From Saururus chinensis (lineage: Eukaryota > Streptophyta > Magnoliopsida > Piperales > Saururaceae): a stretch of 64,000 nt of DNA. Positions 35,797-45,979 of this stretch are shown piece by piece. The notes beneath the pieces were generated by a model. The model saw only the letters and a program-made list of their open reading frames with translations. It made no database searches and was not told the DNA's origin. Each line of letters opens with the position of its first letter. The first letter of the stretch is position 1. The position numbers were made by a program, and so were the translations under genes. The stretch is from contig CP141149.1 in assembly GCA_035235625.1 (NCBI GenBank), forward strand, positions 4,125,001 to 4,189,000, given 5' to 3'.

Positions 35797-36633
35797 GGCC
35801 GCAGCTTATCCTCACCCACCACCACCACCACCCAGCCGATAGATAGAGCTCCAAGCTTTGTCCTCCAATGGCGGATTTTTTTGCAGACCCAAATCCTCCT
35901 CTGCACCACTTGCGTAAGAGAAGATGATGAGTGAGGCCCGCGTACAGGCGTTGCGGAGGCCGCGTTTGGATTCAACGACTGATCTTGGTTACTCTGTTAC
36001 GGAGGAGTCTGGTAGTTAGGCACCGGAACAGAAACACTGCCCTTTAATGTTGGATTGGGACGACAGCTAGATAACCTGAGTTTAGTTGATGAACTAGCTG
36101 AATATAATGCCTTAATCTATATTTATTATAGGAAATTATTTAAATAATAATTAAAAATAATAATTAATAATTATTTAAATTATTTTGAAAAATATTTTTT
36201 AAAATAATGTTACTTTTAGCTAAGCAGGCACGCAGGTGTTAACTGAAAAATTATATTAAAATGATGAAATTGAATTTAAGTTAATTTTATCTTTTTTAAA
36301 AGACAAAACGTTTTATAACACTTAACTCAATTTTAACATTTTGCAGGGCAAAATTATTGAAGAAGGTGAGTAATCAGTTACTCTTAGAAGAAAGGATCGT
36401 TATATTACCGCAACAAATCTTCACGTTACTGTCTCCCACAGCCAGCCCAGCGTGTACTGACCCATCGGCCACCCATCCCAGATCAGACCATCCCATCTAC
36501 CAATCTGACCCAGCTACCACCACCAGCGTACTTTTTTTCACCTAACTTACTTTCATCGCAGCGACGGCTCCCAAACTACAACTCCCTCCCCCCATCCACC
36601 TCTTCTTTATCTCCGTTTCCGGTGGCGGCGCTA
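35797..36633. promoter_or_regulatory. Transporter 5' UTR/promoter region
   Basis: This 0.8-kb spacer lies between the transporter start (minus) and a short plus-strand ORF at 36634. Next to the transporter ATG is a GGT-rich leader with an in-frame TAA, so translation cannot start further upstream in that frame. The middle (about 36110-36350) is very AT-rich, and 36430-36600 is C-rich. If the plus ORF marks a real gene the region is a divergent promoter. No specific element could be fixed. Confidence 0.4.
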
Positions 36634-36801
36634 ATGCCCGGCGTGTGGGAGAATCTGTTGGAGCATGCGAGCACTGACGTCAAGGTGGCCCGGAAGCACT
36701 GGACGCTTCTGCTCCAGATGGTGGAGATCATGCCTCGTAGGGATGACCCGCTGCTTGCCGCCCGCCCTGGCTTCTTCCTCCATGTCTCTGATGTTGTGTA
36801 G
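36634..36801 (+). CDS. Unidentified 55-codon ORF, possibly a first exon
   Basis: An ATG in GGCGCTAATGCCCGG opens a GC-rich frame of 55 codons starting MPGVWENLLEHASTDVKVAR and ending LHVSDVV before TAG. Composition and codon use look like a plant first exon (C-rich leader, GC-rich start), and GTTGTG just before the stop could act as a weak splice donor. I do not recognise the protein. The pieces at 37430-37845 could be further parts of the same gene. Downstream sequence is AT-rich, so the gene could be truncated or pseudogenic. Confidence 0.35.
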   Translation: MPGVWENLLEHASTDVKVARKHWTLLLQMVEIMPRRDDPLLAARPGFFLHVSDVV

Positions 36802-37429
36802 TGGGCGTCGTACCCACTTAAACCGGGAAGATGGTTCCGGTTTGAGAGATACGTGAATAGGAGAGAAACGTAAATGGGCCCAATACTATTTCAATTAGGA
36901 TAGGAACGTGGGGCAGTTATAAATATGAGAAGCCATCTATTCATGAAAAGTGACGAGGCATGAAACAGAATAGTGATTTTTTGGCTTTGTTTTTCTTCCC
37001 AGACGAAAAACAGGCTCTCGGCTTCGTTTTCTCTCCTGTGACGAAAAACAGAAAAGTCTTGGTTTTTCTTCTTCTCTCACATACGAAAAGTGCAGAGAAG
37101 AATTTTTTTTTCTCCTTTTGTGTGTGGTGATCAAAGCCTATCTCAAGCTAATAATTCCCAGCGAATTAGCAAGAGGAAGGAGGGTTTTTTCTCTTGACTT
37201 TCAAGAGAAGGATTCATCACAAGAGGTAATTCTAATTCCCCATTATTATACTTAATATAACAAAGAGGTCGTGCAGGGTGATTAGGCATGTTCTTGGGGC
37301 TCAGCCCCTAAAGGTTAGTAGTATTTAATCTTTGCTTTAATTTATATTAATTCAAAGTAATTTGGATTTACTACTGCTTATTTGTGTTTATGTGTATATG
37401 CATGTAATTTGATTGAGAGGGATACAAAG
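36802..37429. other. AT-rich insertion-like stretch
   Basis: No coding sequence is supported. It holds a TATAAATATGAG box (36920) and polypyrimidine and GAAAAA-rich repeats (ACGAAAAACAG near 37001 and 37041, ACGAAAAGTGC near 37083), reminiscent of the promoter and leader of a small LTR element. I could not find paired LTR ends or target duplication. Confidence 0.3.
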
Positions 37430-37845
37430 GTAATATTTTTGCACATCCACAAGGCCGGGCTCAACCTCGAAGCTTCCGCTGTGCCACCCAACATCTGACT
37501 CTCTCCATGCAGCCTACATCTCACGTCTCCAACGAGGATGCTGACCTCGTCTCCTCCGGTCGCGTCTAGCTCAGCCAGTTCGGGTACATCTCCTACGTCG
37601 ACTCCCCTGTGTCCTCTGCGGAGAAATGAAGAAATCTTTGAGGTACAATTTATCTCCAAAGCTGTCAATTAGAAGCAGTTTACCGGCGAATGTAAAAAGC
37701 GCAAGTTCATTGTGTAGAGACTCAAGGATCACATCCAAAAGAAGGCCAGAGTCCTCTACTGAGTCATCCCATCTTGTTAAGGTTCATGCCACTCCACTGG
37801 TTGCGCAATTTTTCGTGGGATGCTCTGCCGTTTAATCTTGAGAGC
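37430..37845 (+). pseudogene. Unidentified gene-like remnant
   Basis: Several plus-strand frames look protein-like but are broken: HIHKAGLNLEASAVPPNI then stop; SNEDADLVSSGRV, stop, LSQFGYISYVDSPVSSAEK; and RNEEIFEVQFISKAVN, stop, KQFTGECKKRKFIV, stop, RLKDHIQKKARVLY. The fragments lie in different frames with in-frame stops. The stops replace codons one base away from CAG/GAG-type codons. This suggests a decayed host exon cluster, possibly belonging with the ORF at 36634. The family is not recognised. Confidence 0.35.
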
Positions 37846-38528
37846 CTTGGAAAGGCGTCATTTCTATTTAGTGCTTCCGTAAGGAATTATTGATAACTTG
37901 ATATGAATTGGGAACTTGATTAAAAATTATCTTATTTAATATCAGATTAGGTGAGAATTGATGTTAGGAAAATTTAAGATTTCGTTTTTGAAAAATATTT
38001 GTAGGTTTAAATCCCATGCCTTTTGATCCACCTAGCCTAACGTTTAAACTTTACATTAATTTGAGATTTTCAATAATACCAAAATAACTTGAAGCCTCCT
38101 AAGATATGTTTTTCTTATGATATTCCTTAAGAATTCATCTAACAAATAAATGTGGCATTTTCAACAGATGCATTGCAGGAGGTGGCGCTTCAGAAAGTGT
38201 CATTCGATCTTGGAGATGGTTTGGTTAATGTTTATCTTTTTCTGTATCTCATAATATTTGACATTATTCTCATTTGTAGCTTCATCGAATTTGTGAATAT
38301 TACACCACTTTGTACTTGAGGCAAATTCTTCAACCAATTTATCAGGGAAATTATGTACCTAGGGATACTCTGCATATGGAAGAGACTCTAGGATATTTCA
38401 AAGAAAGTAGCTAATATATGCATCTGTGTCCTCTCTTATGGATCATAGTTTACATGGAATATGGTATTAGTTGTGTAGAAGTTTCCACTATCATGTACAA
38501 AACTAGGTGCACTCCCCCTTATCATGTA

Positions 38529-38598
38529 CTCCCTCAGTCTCACATTAATACTTCCATGTGGTTTTTCACATGGGACTATTAATGTGGGACTGAGGGAG
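38529..38598. mobile_element. 70-bp Stowaway-like hairpin MITE
   Basis: The sequence runs from CTCCCTCAGTCTCACATTAA to its near-perfect reverse complement, ending in GGGACTGAGGGAG, with a loop of a few T's (GGTTTTTC). TA precedes the left end. A partial copy (ATGGGACTATTAATGTGGGA) recurs at about 38902. Confidence 0.8.
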
Positions 38599-38601
38599 CA
38601 T

Positions 38602-38766
38602 TTAATTGTCTATAGTTTGAGAAAACTCTTATTGCCTTTATTGGAGAGTATACTTGTATGATTGTATCAGTGGTAATTTTAAAATTGCTAGTTATTTTAA
38701 GTTGTGCCTTGGTAATTAAAAGAGAAATAATGATTATTATAATGTCATTGGATTTAGTAATCTTAG
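38602..38766. repeat. Direct duplication, copy 1
   Basis: TGTCTATAGTTTGAG, GAAGAGTATAC/GGAGAGTATAC, TTATTTTAAGTTGT, CCTTGGTAAT, AAAAGAGAAATAATG and AATGTCATTGG occur in the same order here and at 38930-39073. Each copy is preceded by a MITE right arm (ATTAATGTGGGAC), so the duplicated unit includes the MITE end. Confidence 0.75.
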
Positions 38767-38929
38767 CTCCTTAGTCAATGTTATTTTTGGGCTAACCTTT
38801 AGAAACAACATTCATTTATTCTCCTATGAATGTCGAATCATGCATTCGCCTTATTTTAATACAAGGCAATTGTTTTTTATTTAATGAACTGTAAAAAATA
38901 AAATGGGACTATTAATGTGGGACAGGGCT

Positions 38930-39073
38930 ATATAACTGTCTATAGTTTGAGGCAATTTTCATTACCTCTAATGAAGAGTATACATGTATCTGTGCCATTT
39001 ATTTTAAGTTGTACCTTGGTAATGAAAAGAGAAATAATGGTGATTAGAATGTCATTGGGTTTAGTAAAAGACA
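38930..39073. repeat. Direct duplication, copy 2
   Basis: Second copy of 38602-38766, about 325 bp downstream, with small internal deletions. It begins after GGGACAGGGCTATATAAC, a degraded MITE end. Confidence 0.75.
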
Positions 39074-39249
39074 TTTGTAATTGATAGTGATTATCTAGTG
39101 TGTTTGCAGAATTATGTGAATCAACTTATCAAAACTCTTTGAAAACATTTGTTAACAAAATTTTGATACTCCATGAGCCCCTCTGCAACACGTTGTGGAT
39201 TTGTTGGATGTTATGCTTAAAATGAGAGAATGTGGGACTAAATTTGGGA

Positions 39250-40180
39250 CTGATTTGTCTTCATTTTCTCTGTTTATCCAGCAAGGTAAAGGTCTTCTTG
39301 TTTTGGGCACTAATCAACATCATTGTCTTGTGATAGACCTTCAACAGTTCAATATGGAAAGGAGCATTTGATTTTGATAGTTCTCTTTGGAAAAAAGCTT
39401 TCCCTCTAAAAGGATTGGAGTAAAAAACAAAACTAAGAGTCACAAGGTTGAATGGTCTAAATAACCAAACATACAAGACAACCATGCTCTAAATAACTAA
39501 ACATATGCCTCGTCTCATCTGAAATCAACCCAGCTCCTAATAAAATGGAATTCCCCTGGTGATTAACTCCAATGAAAGGTGAGAAAGGCATATCATATTT
39601 GTTTATCAAATAGATTGAGTCAACATTATCACATCACCAAAATATTGACATGCCTCTCTTGACCTAGCATCTGCCCAAAACACATTTCTTAGCTGTCCTT
39701 CATCATCAAAATGAAATGTATAAAAAAATGTAATTTTAATTTACTTTGCCCAAAAAGTAGTGAAGAAGTGCTTCAGCATCTCCTATAGCCAAATTTAGAT
39801 GTCAAATCTTCTAAATATGGTTTCTAAAATCCCTTTATGTGAAATTCAGGTTGTTGTACCCCCAACTCGTGTGACAAAAATGTGAAATGATTTGTTAGGA
39901 GGCAAGCCAGCTTTGTCATTTAATTCCAATTGCATTTTCACACTTTCCCCTAACATTTTATTGTTCCATATAAATTGCATTTCAGATTTATCAAGTAACT
40001 CATGATTATGCTATGAAACCATCTTCGTGACCTGAAATAGACCATCTTTATCTAGTAGGTTCATCACAATCTGTGCTTTACAACCTGTCTCTGCATAGGG
40101 CCTCCTCCTTGTAGAAAGCATTGTCTCCTTTTATTTAGGCTTCCTATTTTTTCGACAACAAAATAGGTGCTCATAGTTTA
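39250..40180 (-). pseudogene. FAR1/FHY3-like (MULE transposase-derived) pseudogene
   Basis: Minus-strand frame pieces follow the order of the FAR1-related family. N-terminal pieces are LFCCRKNRKPK, RRRPYAETGCKAQIVMNLLD, then VTKMVS-stop-HNHELLDKSE (the FAR1 DNA-binding domain ends in HNHEL). The MULE transposase core is FHFDDEGQLRNVFWADARSR, CQYFGDV, and (after a frameshift near 39610) NKYDMPFSPFIGVNHQGNSI then LLGAGLISDE. Multiple stops and at least one frameshift show it is not functional. FAR1 genes are domesticated Mutator-like transposases, so this could be a decayed FRS gene or an old MULE; no terminal repeats were found. Confidence 0.7.
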
Positions 40181-40844
40181 TACCATGTACATCTTTCCTA
40201 CTTGATTGCTTCATGACACAAAAACCTAGACTTGCAACATGCTTCTTATAGTGTTCAAACCCCTCTTCTACTGTGGCAAAAAACACTTGGATCGTCTAAG
40301 ACTCCTACCACCATATTACAATCCCGATACCATTATTCATGGAAGACTTTTAAAAGATGAAAATAAACCAGTTGCTAAATTATTTAAATAAATAAACTCA
40401 ACTGTTCAATTTCAATTTGTTTAGTCACTCAAATCTACCTAAGCAAAATCATGCAAAGACATGATTACTTTTCTCACATTTCTTTGAGAATTCTTTGTTA
40501 TACATTTCACATGTGCAGTTCATATTACCTAATTAACGTGTAAATTGTAAAAAGCCAGCATATATAACCAAATCATGTCATGGTAGCATTAGGAAGTATG
40601 GGGCTTCCCAAATGATACAAGAAAAATTGTATATCAGCATATATCATTTCATAAAGAGCATCTAATCCAAAACTACATAAAGCATTTAAAAATTGTGAAA
40701 AGCACAAAAAGAACCGTCCGATTTCCATTTTTTTACCAAAAGTAATAAATCCCTTCAAACTTCCTTTAAATTCGCATGATGTAATTTTCATTTTGTTTGA
40801 CATGACTGTAAATCTAGGCCCTTCCAATTCCCACCATGGAAGGC

Positions 40845-40905
40845 CGTATCGGCCGATACATACCTATATCGGTCGACACTGATATGATACACATATTGAT
40901 ACAGT
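40845..40905. repeat. Palindromic TATCGGCCGATA repeat
   Basis: CCGTATCGGCCGATACATAC followed by CTATATCGGTCGACACTGAT and ATATGATACACATATTGATA is a cluster of overlapping palindromes. It resembles the ends of foldback elements and ends right before the GC-rich stretch that starts at about 40909. Confidence 0.5.
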
Positions 40906-42859
40906 GGGTGTAGAATTTATCGGCACCAAAACAGTGCGACGGCAGGGGGCCACTGTCCCGGCCGCCCAGGGCCGCTCCGCCCTCCGCCCCGACTTTTCCC
41001 GGTTAGCCGCCCTTTTTGTTTTGATCTGATTTTGCCGCCGCCGTGAGCCGGCAAGGGCCGGCTGGCCACCCACGGCTCCACCATGGGCCGGCGACGGCGG
41101 GAGGACACCCCTCCCGGCCCCGGACGGCCTCTGCTCTGCCGTCCCTCTCCCTTTCGCTCCACTGCCTCTGTTTTCTTCCCCTTTCTGTCGATCTCGCTGG
41201 CCGGCTTCTGCCGCCGTTGGACAGCCCGGCTGGGCACCGTCTGGCACCACCTTGCTCCGGTGACGGCGAGGAGCCACTCCTCCCGGCCGTAGGGGGCCTC
41301 TGCACCACCGCCCCATTCCATTTCCCCTCTCTGCACTGTTCCGCTGACGCACTGTTTTGGGCAAACAGTGGCCGCCGGCGGTGATTAGTGGCTGATTCGG
41401 CCTTCCTCCAGCCTCGCCTTGCTCCGGCGATGGCAGTGGACTACACTTCCATGCCCGGTTGCACCTCCGCCCTCCCTCTTTTCTCCTACCAGTACGTTTT
41501 ATTGTACGATTTTTCGGTGGGTTGTCGCCGCCATCGTTGGCGGGTGAGGGTGACTTGACCACCTGGGCTCCGCCCCGGCCTGGCGATGGCCCAAGGACGG
41601 CCCCACCCACCTGGCCCCATGGACGCTCCGCCCTTATGGGTTTTCCCCGGTCGTCCCCTATTTTTGGTCTACGTCCATTTTGGACGTTGTGACTGATGTT
41701 ATCAGTCGGACGCCGGATTTGATTTAGCGGACCTTAGTTCGGCTCTGCCCCAGCCCGGTGATGCCAATGGGCCACCCCTCCGGGCCTTGTTCAGCCTTGC
41801 GGCCCGTAGCTGCAGCTAGTTCCGCCTTACCAGCATGTGTGCTGTTGACCCCCTCTTGCCCATTTTACGCTGTCGGTACCAGACGGCCTCTGGTAAGAAT
41901 TTATATGTCTTACCTTGACAGAAGGTGGACGAGTTCATCTGCACAAGCCTTGGCCAGTGACGGCCTCATGGCCTTTGCTCGACCGTGAACCCTCCCCTTG
42001 CCCTATACCGGCGAGATGCATAGCTACCCGTACCATTAGTTTTGGTTGTGGGTGGCGATTGGCGATGTTGCCGCTTAGATTGGCCACCGCTAGGGCCTTA
42101 GCCCTGTTGGCTTTTGTGGGCCTTGGGTGCCTCTTTTCAGCCCTCTCCCCCACCCTTTGGGTTGCGTGTGCATGTGGCCACGTGTGTACTTCTGGGTTTA
42201 AGCGCCGCATTCGCGCCGCCTAACCATCGGTTGGCTTTGCCACCGAGTGGAGTTGACCACTAGAGCTGTCCTCCACCTCTCCTTTGTTCTCGAGCATTGC
42301 CCCCACACTCTCCACCCGTATGTGGGCCTTTGTTGACCGAAATCATTGCCGTTGGGTGCTGTCCACGGCTGATTTCAACGTCTTGTGGCCGGCTGAGCAT
42401 GTCTTAGCCACCGGCCGATCTTTAGTGTACACCATCGACATTTGATCGCATTGCCACATATGTTGGCACGATATTTCTCTCGGCCGCCCTAGTGTACCGC
42501 CGTGGATCACGGGTTTTACCGCATTGATTTCTGACACCCTGTTTGGTCGTGATAGTTCCGGCGCATCTTAAAATCCTCGGGACAGCAACTCTCTCAACCA
42601 GGCAACGGTTTTGACCGCCAACTCCGCCGCCGACGCCACCACCATCGTATACTCGCCACCAAATGTCATGATTACGAGGTAGGGGAGCTTTGAACTCGTA
42701 AATTCATGAAGCATGCTTTGAATGAGTAGCAGCATGCTAGGATTGTATGATTCCATGCTTGGATGTTAAGTAACGATCTGATTGCATGATGTGCGTGTAA
42801 GCATGATTGTATGGTATGATTGATATGCATGAGATGTATGCATGTTTTATGGATGTGGA

Positions 42860-43010
42860 TTATGTATGCGCTGGCGATGGCTAGCAAATATGTCAGTATG
42901 CTACGTATGTGTTATGCATGTGCTAGCGATGGCTAGCGTGCATGTTTGAAGTATGTTTGATGTATGCATGTGCTAGTGATGGCTAGCGTGCATGTTTGTA
43001 AGTTACGTAT
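42860..43010. repeat. ~51-bp minisatellite, 3 copies
   Basis: GCGATGGCTAGC or GTGATGGCTAGC recurs at 42874, 42926 and 42976, each within a unit containing ATGCATGTGCTAG and GTGCATGTTTG. Confidence 0.85.
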
Positions 43011-43723
43011 GTATGACCGTATGTGTATGTTATATGTATGTGTGAGACATACGTATGTATGATGACTATGTGGGCAGAGGTATGGGCGATGGACAGTAAG
43101 AGGTGACAAAGACTTTGTCTAGATTTGGATACGGTTGTGTAAGCGTATGACAGAGGACAGAGGATAAGAGTATGACGGGCAAGGATTAGAATGGATCGGT
43201 TTGGGTTGGATTGTATGTTAGGCGTTCGTCAAACAGTAAGAGTGTTCATAATTGTACAAGCATAACGTATAGATTATGAAGTGAAAAGTAAGTATAATAA
43301 TAAGTGAGATATAAGTAAGAGGGCGACAACTGGGTTGGCTATGAGGAGCGTTATTTGAGGATGTCAGTGTAAGATGTTTTGGCCATAAGATGGATGGTGA
43401 AGTACGTAAGACTGTAAGGGTTGGTTGTACGATGAGTTTTGTCCATGATGTGGACGGGTAAGTGAAGTCTGCTGCCCTGATGAACTTGGGTTTCGGATCG
43501 GGCCCAGCTTCAGTTTGATCAGTCGAGGACTGTGAGTTTGTGTGGCATAATTGTACCGCATAATGTACTTAATTCAAACTTGAATTATAAGCACAACTAA
43601 TGATAGCATTGTGAGTTTGAGACCTGAGGGTTCGACGGATTAAGTTCCGTGTTTGTGCTGGCCGCTAATAAGTCGGCTGAGCATTTCTCATGTCTTGCCA
43701 TGGTGTTTATCCTGCGGGATGTT

Positions 43724-43980
43724 GTCTGTGTGTTGTATAGAGCACTGGACGTCTGATGCTCTGCTGAGAGCAACGTTTCTGATTTGGTCTGCGTGCTGTA
43801 TAAGCCCATATGTTTGATGCTCTGTTGAGAGCGATGTGCGTTTCTAACTTTGTCTGTGTTCTGTATGAAGCCCAGATGTCTAATGCTCTGCTGAGAGCGA
43901 CGTATGTTTCTGATTTGGTCTGTGTGCTGTATAAGCCCAGACGTTTGATGCTCTATTGAGAGCGATGTACGTTTCCGCCC
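43724..43980. repeat. 63-66-bp minisatellite, 4 copies
   Basis: Units start with GTCTG(T/C)GTG at 43724, 43787, 43852 and 43918 and contain CTGTATAAGCCCA, TTTGATGCTCTG and TGAGAGCGA. After it come shorter repeats: CCCAAG(AG)TGGCA-TGTATG units (43978-44043) and a duplicated GGCACTATAAGACCCATTAT (about 44044 and 44080). Confidence 0.85.
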
Positions 43981-44339
43981 AAGAGTGGCATTGTATGTTT
44001 CTACCCAAGTGGCACTGTATGTTTTCTTCCCAAGAGTGGCAATGGCACTATAAGACCCATTATGGTGGGCGATTCTATGGCACTATAAGACCCATTATGG
44101 TGGGCAACTGTATGACCCTTATGTGTGGGTGTTTATGTTTGCGTGCTCAGGTAAGTAGAGTATCATGGATCTACTCTTACCTGTTTGATCCAGTGCCCCA
44201 TGAGCATTGGTGTACCTTACCTTCGGAAAAGTCCATGGCGTCTAGTCACTCCCCGGAGGTTAAGGTGTTGCCCCAGTGGCATTCTTTTCCTTTTCGATGC
44301 TGGAGCTTATTAGTTGTAATGAGCTTCAGTGGTCATTGA

Positions 44340-44740
44340 TATGTGTACGACTGTATGTGTATTGAACAGGACTGTAAGAGTGTATGAGCAGGACTGTAAG
44401 CGTATGAGTATGAGCACGACTGTAAGAGTATGTGGAGGAGCACGACTGTAAGAGTATGAGTACGATTGTGAGAATATGTTTCTGAGTAAGACAGTAAGTA
44501 TGATTTTGTGTAGACTGTACGAGTAAGGTCGTACGAGTCTGATTGTACGAGTAAGGTCGTATAAGTATGCGTATGTTGTATGAGTAAGCGTACGATGGTA
44601 CGAGTAAGTTGTATGACCCTGGATAAGGGTGTTTGTGTAAGTTGATTGGATATTATGATTTTGGCACGATGGTGCCTTTGGCATGATTTTGGCATGATGG
44701 TGCCTTTGGTATGACTTTGGCACGAGGGTGCATTTGGTAT
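44340..44740. repeat. ~20-bp and 28-bp tandem repeats
   Basis: From 44340 to about 44600, units such as ACGACTGTAAGAGTATGAGT recur with variation. From 44657, a 28-bp unit (GATTTTGGCACGATGGTGCC and following TTTGGCAT) is present three times, starting at 44657, 44685 and 44713. Confidence 0.8.
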
Positions 44741-45464
44741 GATCGTATGCGTATGTGCATGATATGATTATATTATGTTGACTACTTCATGTTTGAGTTG
44801 CACGACGCATGTATTTATGAACTTGTGAGTTCACCTTTTGGGGTTTCCCCTACTGGGTATTTTCCTACTGAGTATGAAAATACTCATTACCCTACTTTTT
44901 AGCCCCGTTGTACGGGAGGTTTTGCAGGTTGTGCGGAGAGCTCCTGGAGATGGACGCTCATTTCAGAGGTGGATTGATTCCCGTTGACTCAGGTATCTGC
45001 TTGACTCATTGCGAGTTTATTTGTGCCACGATCTTCTGTATTGGGTGAGACGAGACGTTAAGATATGTTTATTCTGGACTTTCATTTGGATTAGTCGGTG
45101 GACTGTTATGGGACTTGCACTCAGGGATGCCTGGGAGAGTGATTTGTATTTAAAAGTCTATGATCATAGCAATTTATTCATACGTGTCTTTTCGAGTAGC
45201 GCCCAAGGATATTTGATTTGGCAGTACGATGTTTAACCGTATGATGTTTTAAATTATAAACTGTTTATACAGGTTTTGATTTTGTCATTTTGACTCCGAT
45301 ATATTGTAGAAATTTTTTTTTTCTATGAGTTTTAAGAAAAAGGGATGAAAAATCTCAGGCATTACAGTTGGCAACGGATCCACATTGTGGGAGTAAGTGT
45401 TGTGAGGATCCCGTTTAGAAATATTATTTTCCTGTTGGAAATGGGAAGTGGCAAGGGCTAGGAA

Positions 45465-45545
45465 TGAATAAAAACCTTCACACTGCCCATAAATGGCTAC
45501 TTGGTGAGTAGACGGAATAAAAACCTTCATACTGCACATGAATTA
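45465..45545. repeat. Short tandem duplication
   Basis: AATAAAAACCTTCACACTGC is repeated as AATAAAAACCTTCATACTGC about 50 bp later, in the spacer between two LTR-like regions. The rest of 45367-45979 holds nothing recognisable. Confidence 0.7.
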
Positions 45546-45979
45546 GGTCATGGCCACTTAGGATTTGATTATAATAATATTGCTTGGATTCCCACTTATA
45601 TGAGTCTGATTGCTTGAGCCTAGGCATTGTGGGTCGTCAAATATCAATCTGATCGTGCATCTTACTCATGGAGTAGGCATGGAGGTTTAAATTGTCTACC
45701 TTCCCCCTCTCTTAACACATGTCATCAAATCTCAAATTCAAGAACTCATAATACCAAAGCTCACACAATTATGTGTTGGTTTGTAATTATGAAGCATGGC
45801 AAACAAAACTTGAAGAATAAAGTGTTTCCAACCCGTATTTAAGTTAAAAGTAATATCTTCCTCTTTAAACAAAAATCAAAATTTGATTTTGCTTAAGCTA
45901 ATGCACACTATTCTTATGTGTTCTAATGAAAACATAAGCAAAAATGGGAAAATCATTGGCACTCTCTGTCCAGGCCAAC

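Larger units (their letters stand above)
40909..45366 (+). mobile_element. Putative very long (4.5 kb) gypsy-type LTR
   Basis: A GC-rich first half (40910-42640) is followed by AT/GT-rich minisatellites and then by sequence typical of the distal part of gypsy LTRs. That distal part has GAGTTCACC, ATACTCATTACCCTAC and GGAGGTTTTGCAGGTTG, ending AATCTCAGGCATTACA at 45366. A start at TGTAGAATTTATCGG (40909) would give matching TGTA...TACA ends, and the 5-bp flanks GTGGG and GTTGG agree at 4 of 5 bases. The segment ATTACGAGGTAGGGG (42671-42685) resembles the leader splice-donor region of such LTRs. No gag or pol is inside. The ORFs in the GC-rich half overlap on both strands and match nothing I know. 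Boundaries are tentative. Confidence 0.4.

Noticed and set aside
40864-41610. Long (248-codon) minus-strand ORF and overlapping plus-strand ORFs
   Set aside because: GC-rich DNA without stop codons; several frames on both strands are open, composition is Gly/Arg/Pro-rich without domain pattern, and it lies inside LTR-like sequence.
42345-42533. Possible minus-strand LTR start TGTCAGAAATCAATGCGG
   Set aside because: Only a start-like motif was seen, with no matching partner, primer site or target duplication.
44310-44723. 137- and 120-codon minus-strand ORFs rich in Ser, Tyr and Thr
   Set aside because: They translate 20-bp and 28-bp tandem repeats and overlap each other in different frames.
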